In this document: piece by piece, positions 9,390-18,228 of the stretch
Layout: each line of letters opens with the position of its first letter
Position numbering within the stretch: the first letter of the stretch is position 1
Assembly (NCBI GenBank): GCA_003427395.1
Contig: BFEA01000007.1
Coordinates: forward strand, 5,100,092-5,137,324
Origin: Chara braunii
Lineage: Eukaryota; Streptophyta; Charophyceae; Charales; Characeae
Direction: 5' to 3'
Length of the DNA: 37,233 nt
Position numbers and translations under genes: made by a program
The notes under the pieces: generated by a model
What the model was told of the DNA's origin: nothing
What the model saw: the letters and a program-made list of their open reading frames with translations, nothing else
The model's database searches: none

Positions 9390-10244
9390 TCACTGTGGGG
9401 ACCGATTACCCTGGCGATTTGGCGGGGGACTTTGACCCCTACTTCCCGCTTGGTGGTTTCCTTGGCCGCCAATGGCCTGGCCCCTTTGGCCCTGGCCTCC
9501 TCCTCTACCTTGCGGCTTCCCTCCAGCCGCGACAGCAGCATAAGACCTCCCTTGTCCTAAGCTATTGTCCTCCTCTTCAAGGCCCCACTCAATCTGCTCA
9601 TATGGGACCTCATCCGTACCACCTTCTAATGTCAGGATCATATGATCCTTGGCCTTGACTTGGCCAGAGATGGTACGCCCTTTCCACCTTTTTCCTTTCT
9701 CTAAGTCCTTGTGCCAGAAGGTGGTAACTGGCATGGACTTTGACTCGAATAGGACCACTTCCCTACTCAACACATCATAGGTGATGCCGGCCTGCTCGGT
9801 CTTGTCAAAGTGCCCCCTCAGGGGCTCAGGCATGGCATGATAGAATAACTGGACCAATTGGGTCTCAGTGACCCCATGGTTTGGGACGGCCACCAGGTCG
9901 TCCATAACGCCCTTGAGTGCCCGCGCACTCCTCCACTGTCGTGAGTGGATTGCTTATAACTTGTCAGAGGCACGAATGCCTCTCGTTGGGTCGGCAAACC
10001 GCTCCTTCAGGAGCTTGAGGAATTGAGGGAGGGGGGTGACTTTGGAATATACAACCAGGTTGTTTTCACAACTGGCCGCGCGCGCAAGGGACCTCGCAAA
10101 ACTAGCCGCCTCATCCTTCAGGGCCTGAAAGGCTACAAGGACTTGCTCATCTGCCAGGATGTGTTGTAGGTAAATATAGTTGTTGACACTGGTTTCCCAG
10201 TTGTCAAAATTCTCCTCCTTCTTCCCTCCATAGGCATCTGGGAT
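9390..10244 (-). pseudogene. Gypsy-A gag, capsid region
   Basis: Reads from YGGKKEENFDNWE through EAASFARSLARAA, FADPTRGIRASDKL, a TAA (9954-9956), then QWRSARALKGVMDDLV, TETQLVQLFYHAMPE and a Gly/Arg/Gln-rich tail. The related plus-strand gag at 2520-3238 has Gln at the TAA position (DKLQT), so this stop is a CAA to TAA change. Gag proteins form the virus-like particle. The frame differs from the N-terminal gag segment; the shift falls near 10245. Confidence 0.85.
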
Positions 10245-11089
10245 TTGAGCTTAGTTGGGTCCTTGCGAGGTCTGGCCTCGCCCTCTACTGCGGCTATGGC
10301 TTTGGCACCCTCGATGGCGCCCTCACAAAACTTTCCTACGTTGTCCCTCAACTGTTTTACTTCGCCCCCAATGTGGGTGACGATCTCGCGCACAAAATCC
10401 CTAAATCCAGACCGCATCGCACTCAAAGCTACGTCCTGGCTCCAACTTGCCTGACGCTCCTCCATCCAGGCCTTGCTCAATACCTCTAGGTAGCCCAGTA
10501 CCTTATCCCACTTGGCCTTATCATCTGGCTGGGCCAACACCTCCGCTCTACACTCCTGCACCTTTGCCACACCTGCGGTCATCTTATTCACTTCTTCTCT
10601 CCTCCTCCTCTTCTCCCTCTTCATTCTCAACTTCCATTGCAACTTCTGCTCGTCTTCCCTCTCTCTTCGTTCCATATAATCCGTCATGGCTGCTAGCTCA
10701 GCGGCCAATGCGGCCTTCTCATCTTCAATCACGTATGACTCCGCCTCTTCATCTTCTCCCAACGATAAGTTAGCAACCCACTCGCTGATCTTCTTCTCAA
10801 TCTCAGCGTCTGTGTCCTTCTTCGTGCCACTACTCCCTTCTCTGCTCGCAATCCTCATTCTTTCTTTTTCTTCTTCTGTTGCCGCTTCTTCTTCAGCAGC
10901 CTTCTCCTTTTTCTTCATCTCCTCCTCCACTTACTTCATTTTCGCCGCCCCCTCGTCTGCGATAGCCTTTAGCTTCGCTTGCTTCTCACGCTCTTTCCTC
11001 TCCCTATTCTCTTTGACTAAGGCGGCCATCTTTTCTTGCTGCTCCTTGCTATAGGGGCTCGTGTCTAACCCACTANGAGTCTCAACCAT
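10245..11089 (-). pseudogene. Gypsy-A gag, N-terminal coiled-coil region
   Basis: Starts at an ATG (11087-11089; MVET..GLDTSPYSKEQQEKM), the first in-frame methionine after the leader. It is dominated by Glu/Lys/Arg heptad-like sequence (KERMRIASREG, ERREREDEQKLQWKLRMKRE), which suggests a long coiled coil. A TAA at 10931-10933 interrupts it after about 52 codons, and the frame then stays open to about 10245. The final open codons before the natural stop at 10133 are out of frame with the capsid. Confidence 0.8.
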
Positions 11090-12071
11090 GGTGACAAGTG
11101 TACAACCGGGTTAGTGGTTCCAGACCTCACCACNTAGACTCTGACCCCTGACTGACAAACCTATAGACTNAANCTAAGAACTCACAGAGTCNTGACAAGG
11201 ACCCTGTCAACTATGGTCTCTAGCCTAGACCTATGCTATGGCTGTCACTACTGAACCAGTGGCTGATCTGGAGGCATTTAAGGAGATCCCTCGTAACTCC
11301 GCAAGAATTCTTTAACGTCGCAGACAGGACGACGTGATCAGCTTGGTTATGTCTGTGCTTTCAGCCCACAACTCGGCCTTTCCGGCCTACTGTGCCACAC
11401 CGAGCAGCCCACCGGTCTGTACCGGTCCTTGGGAGGGTTCGTATCCCCCGGAACAGTCGAGTCGTCAGACACAGATCCTCAACCTTACTTGGTCTGGTAG
11501 GGGAGTGGTTCAAACAGGCCCTCAACACTTAAAGATTGCCTGGTGTGTCAGCCCTAACTGTCGTTCAAGCCCACCGTGTCATACCAATCGTGTCCAGCCG
11601 GTCAGCACCGGTCCTTGGGAGGGTTATGCCCCCCTGGACAATTGGATCTGCCACAACCTTAGCTCTACAAGGTCAGACTAGGGTTTCGTCATCCAAGCCC
11701 TATCCTTCATCCACAGAGTTCTATGACCGAGGACAGAAGAGACTCAATGCAGAAAGAAAAGACAGACTGACTTGACTCAGCAAGCACCGAGGGGTGTGTG
11801 CACATCCACAGGACAAGGGATAGGCTGAGGGCTTGGCGAGATGTTACCAACTCCAGCTTGGTCAAAGTCTTGGTCAACGCCTTGGTCAATGCCGGTCAAT
11901 GCTGCTATGACCCCCGGTCAACTCTGGTAATCGCCGGTCAACCCTCTTGGTCAACCCTCCGATCAGCTATGGCTGCCGGCTCATCTTCCTCGCCAACCCT
12001 CTTCTTCTTCTTCACCTTCCTCGCCTCCTTCCACCCCGCTGTCTTCTTCTTCTCTTTCTTCCTTTTTTTTT
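11090..12071 (-). other. Gypsy-A 5-prime leader with internal duplication and TTGACC cluster
   Basis: Untranslated region between the gag ATG and the assembly gap. It holds two copies of a segment about 65 bp long, 186 bp apart, sharing accggtccttgggagggtt (11422 and 11608). It also holds seven GGTCAA sites at 11860-11954 and a polypyrimidine run ending at the gap. I found no primer-binding site matching initiator tRNA-Met, so it is in the gap or uses another tRNA. Confidence 0.55.
11860..11954 (-). promoter_or_regulatory. cluster of seven TTGACC (W-box-like) motifs
   Basis: GGTCAA occurs at 11860, 11872, 11884, 11894, 11916, 11936 and 11949; on the element strand each reads TTGACC. TTGAC(C/T) is the core bound by plant WRKY factors. 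The dense same-strand cluster upstream of gag suggests an enhancer, but it could simply be a degenerate minisatellite. Confidence 0.45.
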
Positions 12072-13066
12072 NNNNNNNNNNNNNNNNNNNNNNNNNNNNN
12101 NNNNNNNNNNNNNNNNNNNNNNNNNNNNNNNNNNNNNNNNNNNNNNNNNNNNNNNNNNNNNNNNNNNNNNNNNNNNNNNNNNNNNNNNNNNNNNNNNNNN
12201 NNNNNNNNNNNNNNNNNNNNNNNNNNNNNNNNNNNNNNNNNNNNNNNNNNNNNNNNNNNNNNNNNNNNNNNNNNNNNNNNNNNNNNNNNNNNNNNNNNNN
12301 NNNNNNNNNNNNNNNNNNNNNNNNNNNNNNNNNNNNNNNNNNNNNNNNNNNNNNNNNNNNNNNNNNNNNNNNNNNNNNNNNNNNNNNNNNNNNNNNNNNN
12401 NNNNNNNNNNNNNNNNNNNNNNNNNNNNNNNNNNNNNNNNNNNNNNNNNNNNNNNNNNNNNNNNNNNNNNNNNNNNNNNNNNNNNNNNNNNNNNNNNNNN
12501 NNNNNNNNNNNNNNNNNNNNNNNNNNNNNNNNNNNNNNNNNNNNNNNNNNNNNNNNNNNNNNNNNNNNNNNNNNNNNNNNNNNNNNNNNNNNNNNNNNNN
12601 NNNNNNNNNNNNNNNNNNNNNNNNNNNNNNNNNNNNNNNNNNNNNNNNNNNNNNNNNNNNNNNNNNNNNNNNNNNNNNNNNNNNNNNNNNNNNNNNNNNN
12701 NNNNNNNNNNNNNNNNNNNNNNNNNNNNNNNNNNNNNNNNNNNNNNNNNNNNNNNNNNNNNNNNNNNNNNNNNNNNNNNNNNNNNNNNNNNNNNNNNNNN
12801 NNNNNNNNNNNNNNNNNNNNNNNNNNNNNNNNNNNNNNNNNNNNNNNNNNNNNNNNNNNNNNNNNNNNNNNNNNNNNNNNNNNNNNNNNNNNNNNNNNNN
12901 NNNNNNNNNNNNNNNNNNNNNNNNNNNNNNNNNNNNNNNNNNNNNNNNNNNNNNNNNNNNNNNNNNNNNNNNNNNNNNNNNNNNNNNNNNNNNNNNNNNN
13001 NNNNNNNNNNNNNNNNNNNNNNNNNNNNNNNNNNNNNNNNNNNNNNNNNNNNNNNNNNNNNNNNNN
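12072..13066. other. assembly gap (995 unresolved bases)
   Basis: A run of N following a CT-rich homopolymer-prone stretch. From the 3-prime LTR length, the left 588 bases of the 5-prime LTR should lie here together with the primer-binding site. Open frames spanning it are meaningless. Confidence 0.98.
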
Positions 13067-13409
13067 AAAGGCCACTGCTGGGACCTTCCGGAAGGCCGTA
13101 GACTTGGCCTTTCGTGACTGTAGCAGCTACGATTCTGACCCTTCTGGACTGTAGCAGCTACGACCTTAACCTTTCAAGAAAACTACAGCTACGATGCCTA
13201 GACCTGACGAAGACTCCTATCCGACAGGTCTACAAATCGAACCCATGCTACCTATGGACCCTACGACAACCTATCAGCTATTACAAATACACAGGTCGCG
13301 GGTTCAATTCTACGGGTCAACACAGGTACTGTACACAGGTAAGGTTGGGGTCTAGGGATCGAACCCTGGGATCTGCAACAGCCACTGCTGACTGGTGAAT
13401 ACCGTTTCA
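13067..13409 (-). repeat. Gypsy-A 5-prime LTR (resolved part)
   Basis: Matches 5117-5459 at a constant offset of 7950 with nine substitutions and no indel. It ends with CA followed by the CCCT target duplication. It starts at the edge of the gap, so the rest of the LTR is not seen. Confidence 0.93.
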
Positions 13410-13513
13410 CCCTCCACTACCTCTCCCCTTCCTTCTGTGCATGTATGGGCGTGTACGGGAGTTCCTGTGAGTGAGTGTTGATAAAATTTCAACAGACAAT
13501 CATGTTCATAACA
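13410..13513 (+). repeat. family 2 LTR, right part (continuation of 3479-4528)
   Basis: After the CCCT duplication the sequence continues the family 2 LTR: cctctccccttcc, gcatgtatggg, gtgagtg and the end gttCATAACA, which align with 21390-21474 of the intact copy. It is followed by ctggcc rather than a primer-binding site, as expected of a 3-prime or solo LTR. Confidence 0.8.
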
Positions 13514-13514
13514 C

Positions 13515-14334
13515 TGGCCATTCGTCCTTTTCCTTTTGCCTTGTCATAGGTCTAGATCCCCTTTTCCCCCTGTTTCCATCTAGATGCAGATGAGTATTGG
13601 GTTGTTGCCTTTGGAGTCCGTCGTAAGTAGCGGGTAGGAAATTTGGTGTGGGTCTTTTCACGTTTTTGTTGGCTGGGGGAAACTCTGCGCGTCCGTTGTT
13701 GGAGCGCTGCTGCTCTATTTTGGGTGAGGTCTTCTTCTTCATTGAAGCCCAGCCATAGCTGGGGGTTGGGAAACGAAGTTGAAGATCGCACTGCTGCTAT
13801 TTCGCAGCTCTGCATGAGAGCTTCCACAGGACTGTGTTGTTGGGTTTGGGTGCTGCCATCTTCCACTTGGCAGCCATATCGGTTGTCTCCTTCTTCATCA
13901 GGACTTCCAGCGCTGCACTTCTGTGCGGGTGCTGAGCTGGCGCTGTTATCATTAGGGTTGCTGGTTCAGATTGGCACGTTGTGACAGGTGTGGGGTTACT
14001 GCTGCTACGGCAGCCATAGCCAGGCGTATGAGGTGGCGAGGAGGAAGAAGAAGATTCCTGGATACTTCGTTGAACACTTGTTTTTGGTTGTTCGGGGTTG
14101 TTGTAAACGCGGTTGTGATTCTTGGAACAAGTACTCTGGATTGATTGGAGGAGGACGAGGGATTGCAGAATTGAAATTTGTTTTTCAATTCTCTGTGTGT
14201 TTTGAGCTTCCGCTGTGCATATCTTCTCTCCGGTTTTGTGTGGATTTGCCTCCTTCGAGTCTACTCTGCAATTGAATGCGTGTATGGGAACGTGTGAGTT
14301 CGTTGTGGATTGAAGTTCAATCAGGTACATAACA
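13515..14334 (+). repeat. 5-prime LTR with CATAACA end (left border uncertain)
   Basis: Ends CATAACA at 14334, directly before a primer-binding site. The last 150 bases (tccgctgtgcat, gcgtgtatggg, gtgtgag, ttcaatcaggtacataaca) resemble the end of the family 2 LTR, so the two are related. The left border is set at the first TG after the preceding LTR and may be wrong. Confidence 0.55.
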
Positions 14335-14336
14335 GT

Positions 14337-14348
14337 TGGTATCGGAGC
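14337..14348 (+). other. primer-binding site (initiator tRNA-Met type)
   Basis: TGGTATCGGAGC, one mismatch from the TGGTATCAGAGC complementary to the initiator methionine tRNA end, two bases after an LTR end. It marks the start of minus-strand synthesis for a plus-oriented LTR element. Confidence 0.8.
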
Positions 14349-15304
14349 TGCGACCATGTGCAACCAGCGAGCAATTGAGTGGCAACCTCCTTTCTGAGCA
14401 GCGGTTGGAGTAGGGAGTTGTTGTCCGCTTTCTTCAGCAGACGTCGTTGGTGAGAGGTGGTGGAAGGTAGTGTGCGAGGGGAGAATTACCGCTGTCAAAA
14501 AAAAAAAAAAAAAGATGCAGAGTTGTGGAACGTTCCTTGGAAGTTTCAGCCGGCGAGAGTGGAGTTGAACGCTGCATCAACCCTAAGTGGACCGGTTGAC
14601 CTGAGGGCCTTGTGACCCTCAAGTTACAGCCCTGGCCTATTGATGGTGTGTTCGACCGTCTGGGCTGCTGCTTGGAAGACTGTGGGAATCGTCGCTGCAG
14701 GATGACGTCAGCGTCAGACTGGCTCTACGATTTTCTTCTGCAGATTGGTGGTCAATTGTTGACCGACCGGATATCTTCAATCAGGTTTCGTTCGAGTGAG
14801 TCCGTTCCGTATATTTCCTGGTCGGTTGTGTCTGTCACCGTCTGTCAGTCATCAGTCCGTTTGCAGTCTAGATGAGATCGGTTGTCGGTTAATGTTTTGG
14901 CTGTTTCTGACCCATGCAATAACCCATGCTGTATGCCTCGTGGAAAGTCTGAGGGCTACAGGTCGCACTCAGACCCAGGCCAAAGGAGGGGCAAAACACC
15001 CCACAAAAAGATTCAGGGCCTGGACGAGATGCATTTGACCAAGTCAACTGTCGACTACCCAACAGTCAAAGTCAAAGGTACCCAGCCCAGGCCGCGGGTC
15101 AGGCACGCACAATTGTTTGTATGCAGGTACCCGGACAGCATCAGGTCGAAAGGGAATTCTGCAACTGTACACAATGCAGGCCCTAGGCTGTGAGTCAATC
15201 TGGACGACTGTGTGGGAGGGAACTGAGGCCAGACATCCTCGTCAAACACTACTTAAACGTTGGCTTCGAGGTGGTCAACATTCAGTCTTGCAATGCTGGA
15301 CGCT
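14349..15304 (+). other. leader or degenerate internal region of an LTR element
   Basis: No gag frame follows the primer-binding site. The stretch has an A16 run near 14500, W-box-like ttgacc/gtcaa strings and no long open frame with a recognisable motif. It is probably the internal region of a non-coding LTR element that has lost gag. Confidence 0.4.
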
Positions 15305-15380
15305 GGCTTGACTTCGACCAGACGCTGGCATTGACGCTGGCATTGACACTGGCGAGACGCTGGCTAAACGCTGGCTGTGC
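15305..15380. repeat. short tandem repeat of gacgctggc units
   Basis: Units resembling GACGCTGGCATT repeat every 12 to 15 bases with substitutions. They merge into the longer gatgtggcg repeats to the right. Confidence 0.7.
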
Positions 15381-15416
15381 GCAGGCACTGTGGACGACGA
15401 CGCAGACTGGGACGGC

Positions 15417-15609
15417 ATGCTGATGTGGCGCTGCCACCTGTCTTCAAGGCTGATGTGGCGCTGCCTCTGGTCTACATGGCATGCTGATGTGGCGCTGCCT
15501 ATGGTCTACATTGCATGCTGATGTGGCGCTGCATATGGTCTACATTGATGATGTGGCGCATGCCACCTGTTTCGACTGCTGATGTGGCATTGTCCACGCT
15601 GTCTACATG
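15417..15609. repeat. 30-34 bp tandem repeat with core ctgatgtggcgctg
   Basis: Six copies start near 15419, 15449, 15483, 15517, 15548 and 15578. Middle copies extend to gctgatgtggcgctgc and ggtctacatt. The core is related to the spaced gacgtggca motifs at 16084-16530. Confidence 0.85.
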
Positions 15610-15952
15610 AGGTGACTGGTTGCGATGAGGAGGGAGATCGTGATCTGTGGATGACTGGGTTCGGGTACTCACATGAGGTTGATGTCGTCACGGTATTCTG
15701 CTGTGTCTTCATGGTCTTCACGAGATAAGAGTGCCACGCGGCACTACTATATGATCAGGATTATTATACTTGTTATCGTATACTGGTTGATGACGTGGAG
15801 AGGGAAGCAACCCGGAGAAGAAATGGGGTTTGATGGGATTACTCTTGTGTGATCTTTGATCATCTCTTCCACCTTCTCCTCTGTCTAATTCCCCTCCACT
15901 CTCTTCATCTAATGGTAATGAGATACCATTTCAAATATCACTTCTCGATAAT

Positions 15953-16028
15953 TGGAGACTTTGTTGCAGATGTCAAGACTACTGGTGCATGATGACTGAT
16001 GAGTATCTAGCAGACGGGGCTCGTTACA
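15953..16028 (+). repeat. LTR end before a primer-binding site; copy 1 of a 76-bp repeat
   Basis: Identical at 70 of 76 positions to 17186-17261 (tggagactttgttgcagatg to ttaca). It ends ttaca, three bases before a perfect primer-binding site, so it is the 3-prime end of an LTR whose left border I cannot place. Confidence 0.7.
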
Positions 16029-16031
16029 ATT

Positions 16032-16043
16032 TGGTATCAGAGC
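16032..16043 (+). other. primer-binding site, perfect initiator tRNA-Met match
   Basis: TGGTATCAGAGC, the canonical 12-base complement to the initiator tRNA-Met 3-prime end used by many plant LTR retrotransposons. It lies 3 bases after an LTR end. Confidence 0.88.
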
Positions 16044-16083
16044 GAACTCCTTCATCGCAATCTGCTGTCTGCTGTCAGGTGCG

Positions 16084-16530
16084 GACGTGGCACCCAGGTA
16101 AGTGGGAGGTGCCGCATGTGCAAAACGAAACGCGTTTATTATCGCGCGTGGTAAATACCACAAGTCTAGACATTGTAGTACTGCACGTGCGAGCAGCTGT
16201 CCCTTGAAGATGATGACGGGGCTGCACTGAAGACTTCAAGATACCAGCAAGAGCTTCGTTGGCAACAGGCTGACGTGGCGCTGGTCAAGAAAGAGATCAG
16301 GACCGCCGATGTGGCACATTGCTTATGTGGCATAATGTGGAATGCTAACGTGGTATTGTGGCAGGGCATGGTCTGATGTGGCACGTACCTGTGTTGCAAT
16401 TTCATGTCGGTGTTTAGTGTGTAGCAGACCTGCACTGTGACGTGGCATCCCTCCTTGTAGACCTTTCCGGTCCTTGACGCTTACGTGGCAGAACTGCTGC
16501 GTTGGCATGCCAAGGGTGACACGTGGCATG
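16084..16530 (+). promoter_or_regulatory. cluster of RYGTGGCR motifs after the primer-binding site
   Basis: GACGTGGCAC, GACGTGGCGC, GATGTGGCAC, TATGTGGCAT, AACGTGGTAT, GATGTGGCAC, GACGTGGCAT, TACGTGGCAG and CACGTGGCAT occur on one strand with irregular spacing. ACGTGGC is the core of ABRE/G-box elements bound by plant bZIP factors. The strand bias and the relation to the tandem repeat at 15417 also allow a decayed minisatellite. Confidence 0.45.
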
Positions 16531-17003
16531 CATACAGGCTGTTGAGGGTGAAGTATTGAGTGTGCACTTGGGTTGCATTGCTGCTGCAGATGGTACAGCG
16601 GAAAGAGGAAGGAAGCTAACCATTGATTGGTTGTTGTATTTGCTTTCTACTCACCTGTTGATTGTCTGTGGTTGTTGTGTATACTTACAAGTGTGTTGTT
16701 GTCTTGATCACACTGGTCGTGGCTGCGGTACCTGTAGCTGTAGGACATCATCAAAAAGAACAGACAGCAAAGTTAGGACTTAGAAATTAATTGAGAACCT
16801 GCTTCTTTGTATCTGCATTGCTCACTTCTTGCTTTAGGAGTTGCATGTGTCGTGGAATTTATTCTTGTCTTCTGATTTTATTTATTGTGCGGCATCTACA
16901 CGCTGGTAAAAATGAATTCGCTCTGGAAATGTCAGTGCGTGACGCGGTTCATTCCTCTTCTTTTCTTTCCTATCTATCTCATTGTCTATGTCGATGAAGA
17001 AGG
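16531..17003. other. unassigned internal sequence
   Basis: No recognisable coding motif. The last part (tcctcttcttttctttcc) is pyrimidine-rich and precedes a possible splice acceptor before the helical ORF at about 17007. Confidence 0.3.
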
Positions 17004-17006
17004 GGG

Positions 17007-17232
17007 GGAACTAAAGACCCGTGGCCAAATTGAAACAAGAAAGCAGACCCTGATCGGCTTTCTCCACCAATTTCTCGGTGAGGTACACAGCGTCGGTTCA
17101 GAGATTGAACAGCTGATTCGTGGCCAGTTCAATCTGCGTGCTGCAGAAGGCGAACTGAAAGCTGTGGAAAAAGCCGTTCAAGTGATGGAGACTTTGTTGC
17201 AGATGTCAAGACTACTGGTGCATGACGACTGA
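17007..17232 (+). CDS. unrecognised helical ORF, possible terminal exon or gag remnant
   Basis: Reads GELKTRGQIETRKQTLIGFL, then QFLGEVHSVGSEIEQLIRGQ, AAEGELKAVEKAVQ and METLLQMSRLLVHDD before a TGA. The pattern is strongly amphipathic and helical, unlike chance frames here. A pyrimidine tract and AG upstream could be a splice acceptor. I do not recognise the family. Its last 15 codons lie in the 76-bp repeat that is an LTR end at 15953-16028, so it may be a chimera of host or gag coding sequence with an LTR end. Confidence 0.35.
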
Positions 17233-17261
17233 TGAGTATCTGCCAGTCGGGGTTCATTACA
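17186..17261 (+). repeat. copy 2 of the 76-bp repeat
   Basis: Same sequence as 15953-16028 with six substitutions, ending ttaca, but followed by cccatctc rather than a primer-binding site. As the outer end of a 3-prime LTR it would close an element that begins near 16028, yet homology stops abruptly at its left side. Confidence 0.75.
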
Positions 17262-18228
17262 CCCATCTCTAAGTTTGTTTTAATCTCATAATGGAATTGC
17301 TTCAACCTACCCTGGCTTGATGTGATTGCCTGCCAGTACTGCAACTGCCTACTGTAAACCGTGTCTGTATCAGCCGCCTGTTTCGGTCTGTTAGTCAGTC
17401 CTGTCTGTTGGCAATTACTATATGCAGTCTGCCTGCGTGACATGTAAGGTCTTTAGTCGAATGGCATATTCCAATCTTGATTAGAGCAACGAATGCAGAC
17501 TGCATTTGCAGTTTCTGAAATCCGCTCCGGTTTTATTTTTATTTATTTTTTTCTCTTGATCGCATAAATCAAGTAGTTTTCTCCCTTGCTGTGAAATGCT
17601 GACAGTTGTGGGAAGGCTCTGTTGTGAGGCTGATCAGAAAAGAAAAGTTTTCGTTTCTGATTTGGTTGTGGGCTTAGTTAAAGTAATTCGTTGACGGTTT
17701 TGGGATGAACCTATAACCTCTCATACTGTCTCTTGACATTTGGCACTAGCCTGCCGTATTCCCCATACCATTAAACAACACAGTTTAGCTCTAATCATCT
17801 GGGTTTTGACTGTGAATGGTAATCTGAGTATCCCCCTTTTATTTTATTTGTGTTTTCTAACAAATAGACAATTGGTTGTGAGAAGATATTCGCTGATCAG
17901 GTTGAGTCCATGTGCCATTGGGTGTCAGTCACTGTTGTCAGTTCCTGCACCTGAAAACGGTCCTACACAGAGTTCGGAATTGGTGTGAGTGAACCGATCA
18001 GCGGGAGTTGAGAGATTAGTCAAGGCTGCCATTGGTATGACCCCTGTTGGTCAGTCTTGTTGGTCAGTGCCATTCCCGCAAGTCAGTCAGAAAACAGTCC
18101 GTGCAAGTCTGTTAATATGTTTGGGTTGGGATTCAACACCACATCCCATATCTGAGTAGACTAGTGAATGGTCTTCAACCTTTGAACACTTACGCGTTTA
18201 TCTTGTTGTGTGCAAAGATTCTTCTGGA
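17262..18228. other. unassigned sequence before the gag-only element
   Basis: No open frame with a recognisable domain, no LTR end and no primer-binding site that would give the gag at 18229 a 5-prime LTR. Confidence 0.4.

Larger units (their letters stand above)
4529..13409 (-). mobile_element. Gypsy-A: Ty3/gypsy chromovirus, nearly complete but decayed
   Basis: An 8.9 kb LTR retrotransposon reading right to left. Order in its own sense: 5-prime LTR (13409 into the assembly gap), leader, gag, zinc knuckle, aspartic protease, reverse transcriptase, RNase H, integrase, chromodomain, polypurine tract, 3-prime LTR. Integrase after RNase H marks the Ty3/gypsy order, and a C-terminal chromodomain marks the chromovirus branch. 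The two LTRs differ at 9 of 344 comparable positions (7 transitions, 2 transversions), so insertion is moderately recent. The coding part carries in-frame stops at 10931, 9954, 9390, 8959, 8173 and 5747 and frameshifts near 10245 and 6865. It is inserted in the family 2 LTR. The primer-binding site lies in the gap or was not recognised. Confidence 0.93.

Noticed and set aside
11798-13117. Long open frames across 12072-13066
   Set aside because: They consist almost entirely of unresolved bases in the assembly gap.
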